NCBI GenBank assembly: GCA_963728845.1 | Contig: CAVSLS010000041.1 | Span: 62,001 to 126,000 of the forward strand | Source: Bog-473 sp963728845 | GTDB lineage: Bacteria > Actinomycetota > Acidimicrobiia > Acidimicrobiales > RAAP-2 | Length of the DNA: 64,000 nucleotides | Direction of reading: 5' to 3' | The notes under the pieces: generated by a model | What the model was told of the DNA's origin: nothing | Seen by the model: the letters and a program-made list of their open reading frames with translations, nothing else | Database searches by the model: none | Made by a program: the position numbers and the translations under genes | Shown: in pieces, positions 63,125-64,000 of the stretch | Position numbering within the stretch: position 1 is the first letter of the stretch | Layout of the letters: every line of letters starts with the position of its first letter

Positions 63125-64000
63125 CCCTCGGTGCCCAGGATGGACACGAAGGACACCATTTCCCCGGGGTACCCCCCGAGGTTGTGGGTGAGGGCCAGGT
63201 TCCGTGCCCCGAAGGTCGAGATGCGCCGGTCTTCTGGCGCCTCACCACGCAATTGGAGCCAGACCTCGAACATCATCCGGAGACCGGATGCCCCGACCGG
63301 GTGCCCGAAGCTCTTCAGTCCTCCGTCGGGGTTCACCGGCAGGTCGCCGGTGAGGTCGAACGACCCCGAGAGCTCTTCCTTCCAGGCGCTGCCGCGCTCG
63401 CAGAACCCGAGATCCTCCATGAGCACCAGCTCCGTCGGGGTGAAGCAGTCGTGCACCTCTGCCATGGCGAGTTGCGAACGCGGGTCGGTGATGCCCGCCT
63501 GACGGTAGGCCTCTGTTGCCGAGGCGATGACCTCGGGGAAGGTCGTGTAGTCGTAGTCGGGGTCGCTCACGCCGCTCCCGTCGCCGACCACGAACGACAG
63601 CCCCTTCACGAACAGCGGTGACGACGAGTACCGGTGCGCGTCCTCCGCCCGGACGACCACCGCGGCCGCCGCGCCGTCGGCGACGCCGGCACAGTCGAAG
63701 ACCGAGAGCTCGCCCGCGATGCGCGGCATGGCGAGGAGTTGCTCGACGGTCATCTCCTTGCGGAACTGGGCCCGCGGGTTTCGCGCTCCGTTGGCGTGGT
63801 TCTTGGAGGCGATCCTGGCCAGTGCCTGCTTGACCTCGTCGACCCCGATGCCGTAGCGCTTGGCATAGGCGGGGACGATCATGGAGTACATGGCGGCGGC
63901 CGTGACGGTGCGGTTCGTCCCGTCACTCGGCACCGGGAAGGCGTTGGCGCCCTGGTAGCCCGAGTCCTTCAGCTTCTCCACCCCGATCGCCATGGCGACG
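63112..64000 (-). CDS. Thiolase-family protein (acetyl-CoA acetyltransferase/SCP2-like), partial
   Basis: At least 295 residues of a thiolase; the N-terminus with the possible Cys nucleophile lies beyond the window. Visible: MIVPAYAKRYGIGVDEVKQA, KNHANGARNPRAQFRKEMTV, SVFDCAGVADGAAAAVVVRA, AEVHDCFTPTELVLMEDLGF, VNPDGGLKSFGHPVGASGLR (HPxGxxG, the conserved His), and THNLGGYPGEMVSF near the C-terminus. This pattern is that of the SCP2/lipid-transfer thiolases used in actinobacterial steroid and branched-chain degradation. It is intact in the visible part and ends just beside the importer operon. Confidence 0.9.
   Translation of the reverse strand, partial: VAMAIGVEKLKDSGYQGANAFPVPSDGTNRTVTAAAMYSMIVPAYAKRYGIGVDEVKQALARIASKNHANGARNPRAQFRKEMTVEQLLAMPRIAGELSVFDCAGVADGAAAAVVVRAEDAHRYSSSPLFVKGLSFVVGDGSGVSDPDYDYTTFPEVIASATEAYRQAGITDPRSQLAMAEVHDCFTPTELVLMEDLGFCERGSAWKEELSGSFDLTGDLPVNPDGGLKSFGHPVGASGLRMMFEVWLQLRGEAPEDRRISTFGARNLALTHNLGGYPGEMVSFVSILGTEGPGS

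Noticed and set aside
1..64000. tRNA, rRNA, CRISPR arrays, insertion sequences, prophage or integrase genes
   Set aside because: None could be recognised by reading both strands; the only sizeable repeats are the hydratase tract and the binding-protein paralogues.

Overview
This is a GC-rich (roughly 64 % by eye) bacterial chromosomal window. Everything points to a high-GC actinobacterium, most likely an uncultivated soil or water Acidimicrobiia-type lineage. The evidence is frequent GTG and TTG starts, dense 4-nt ATGA/GTGA gene overlaps, FadD3- and FadD17-like acyl-CoA ligases, DUF35 partners of thiolases, double-hotdog MaoC proteins and KshA-like Rieske oxygenases. The lineage is inferred from gene content; no rRNA, tRNA, CRISPR or insertion sequence was seen.

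Layout. 1-12 kb is mixed housekeeping and stress genes: the N-terminal part of an aldehyde dehydrogenase, a TetR-controlled quinone-reductase/DUF4389 pair with two clear operators, a DHA2-type drug exporter, an encapsulated-ferritin/encapsulin iron nanocompartment, a secreted beta-propeller protein, a fatty-acid desaturase, a HAD phosphatase and an SDR. 12-16 kb holds a branched-chain-amino-acid-type (LIV/HAAT) substrate-binding protein, a CaiB CoA-transferase, a 3'-end relic of a second binding-protein gene, and another quinone-reductase-like gene. From 16 kb to the end is a very large catabolic island. It contains a Baeyer-Villiger monooxygenase; an eight-gene minus operon (two enoyl-CoA hydratases, a dienoyl-CoA-reductase-like SDR, an acyl-CoA ligase, an alpha/beta hydrolase, an isochorismatase-like hydrolase, a SnoaL protein, an SDR); and a plus operon (CoA-transferase, FadD3-like ligase, thiolase, DUF35). 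Beyond these are two Rieske oxygenases, a P450, five amidohydrolase-2 proteins, two acyl-CoA dehydrogenases, a hydratase/dehydrogenase operon ending in a degenerate TPP-enzyme, two more ligases, and a complete LIV-type ABC importer (binding protein, fused permease, two ATPases) next to a thiolase.

How it fits together: the importer would bring in an organic-acid-like substrate or intermediate. Rieske, P450 and Baeyer-Villiger oxygenases would open or decorate rings. Ligases and CoA-transferases would load CoA. Acyl-CoA dehydrogenases, hydratases, SDRs and thiolases would run beta-oxidation-like shortening. The inventory resembles steroid, terpenoid or alicyclic/aromatic acid catabolism, but the substrate cannot be read from sequence. 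Three divergent promoter regions share an 11-bp AT-rich inverted repeat that may mark a common regulon.

Quality warning: about half of the genes between 7 and 58 kb are split by single-base indels in otherwise healthy coding sequence, often in short homopolymers. This looks like residual sequencing error in a long-read or low-coverage assembly rather than mass pseudogenisation. Such genes are annotated here across the frameshifts as single genes.
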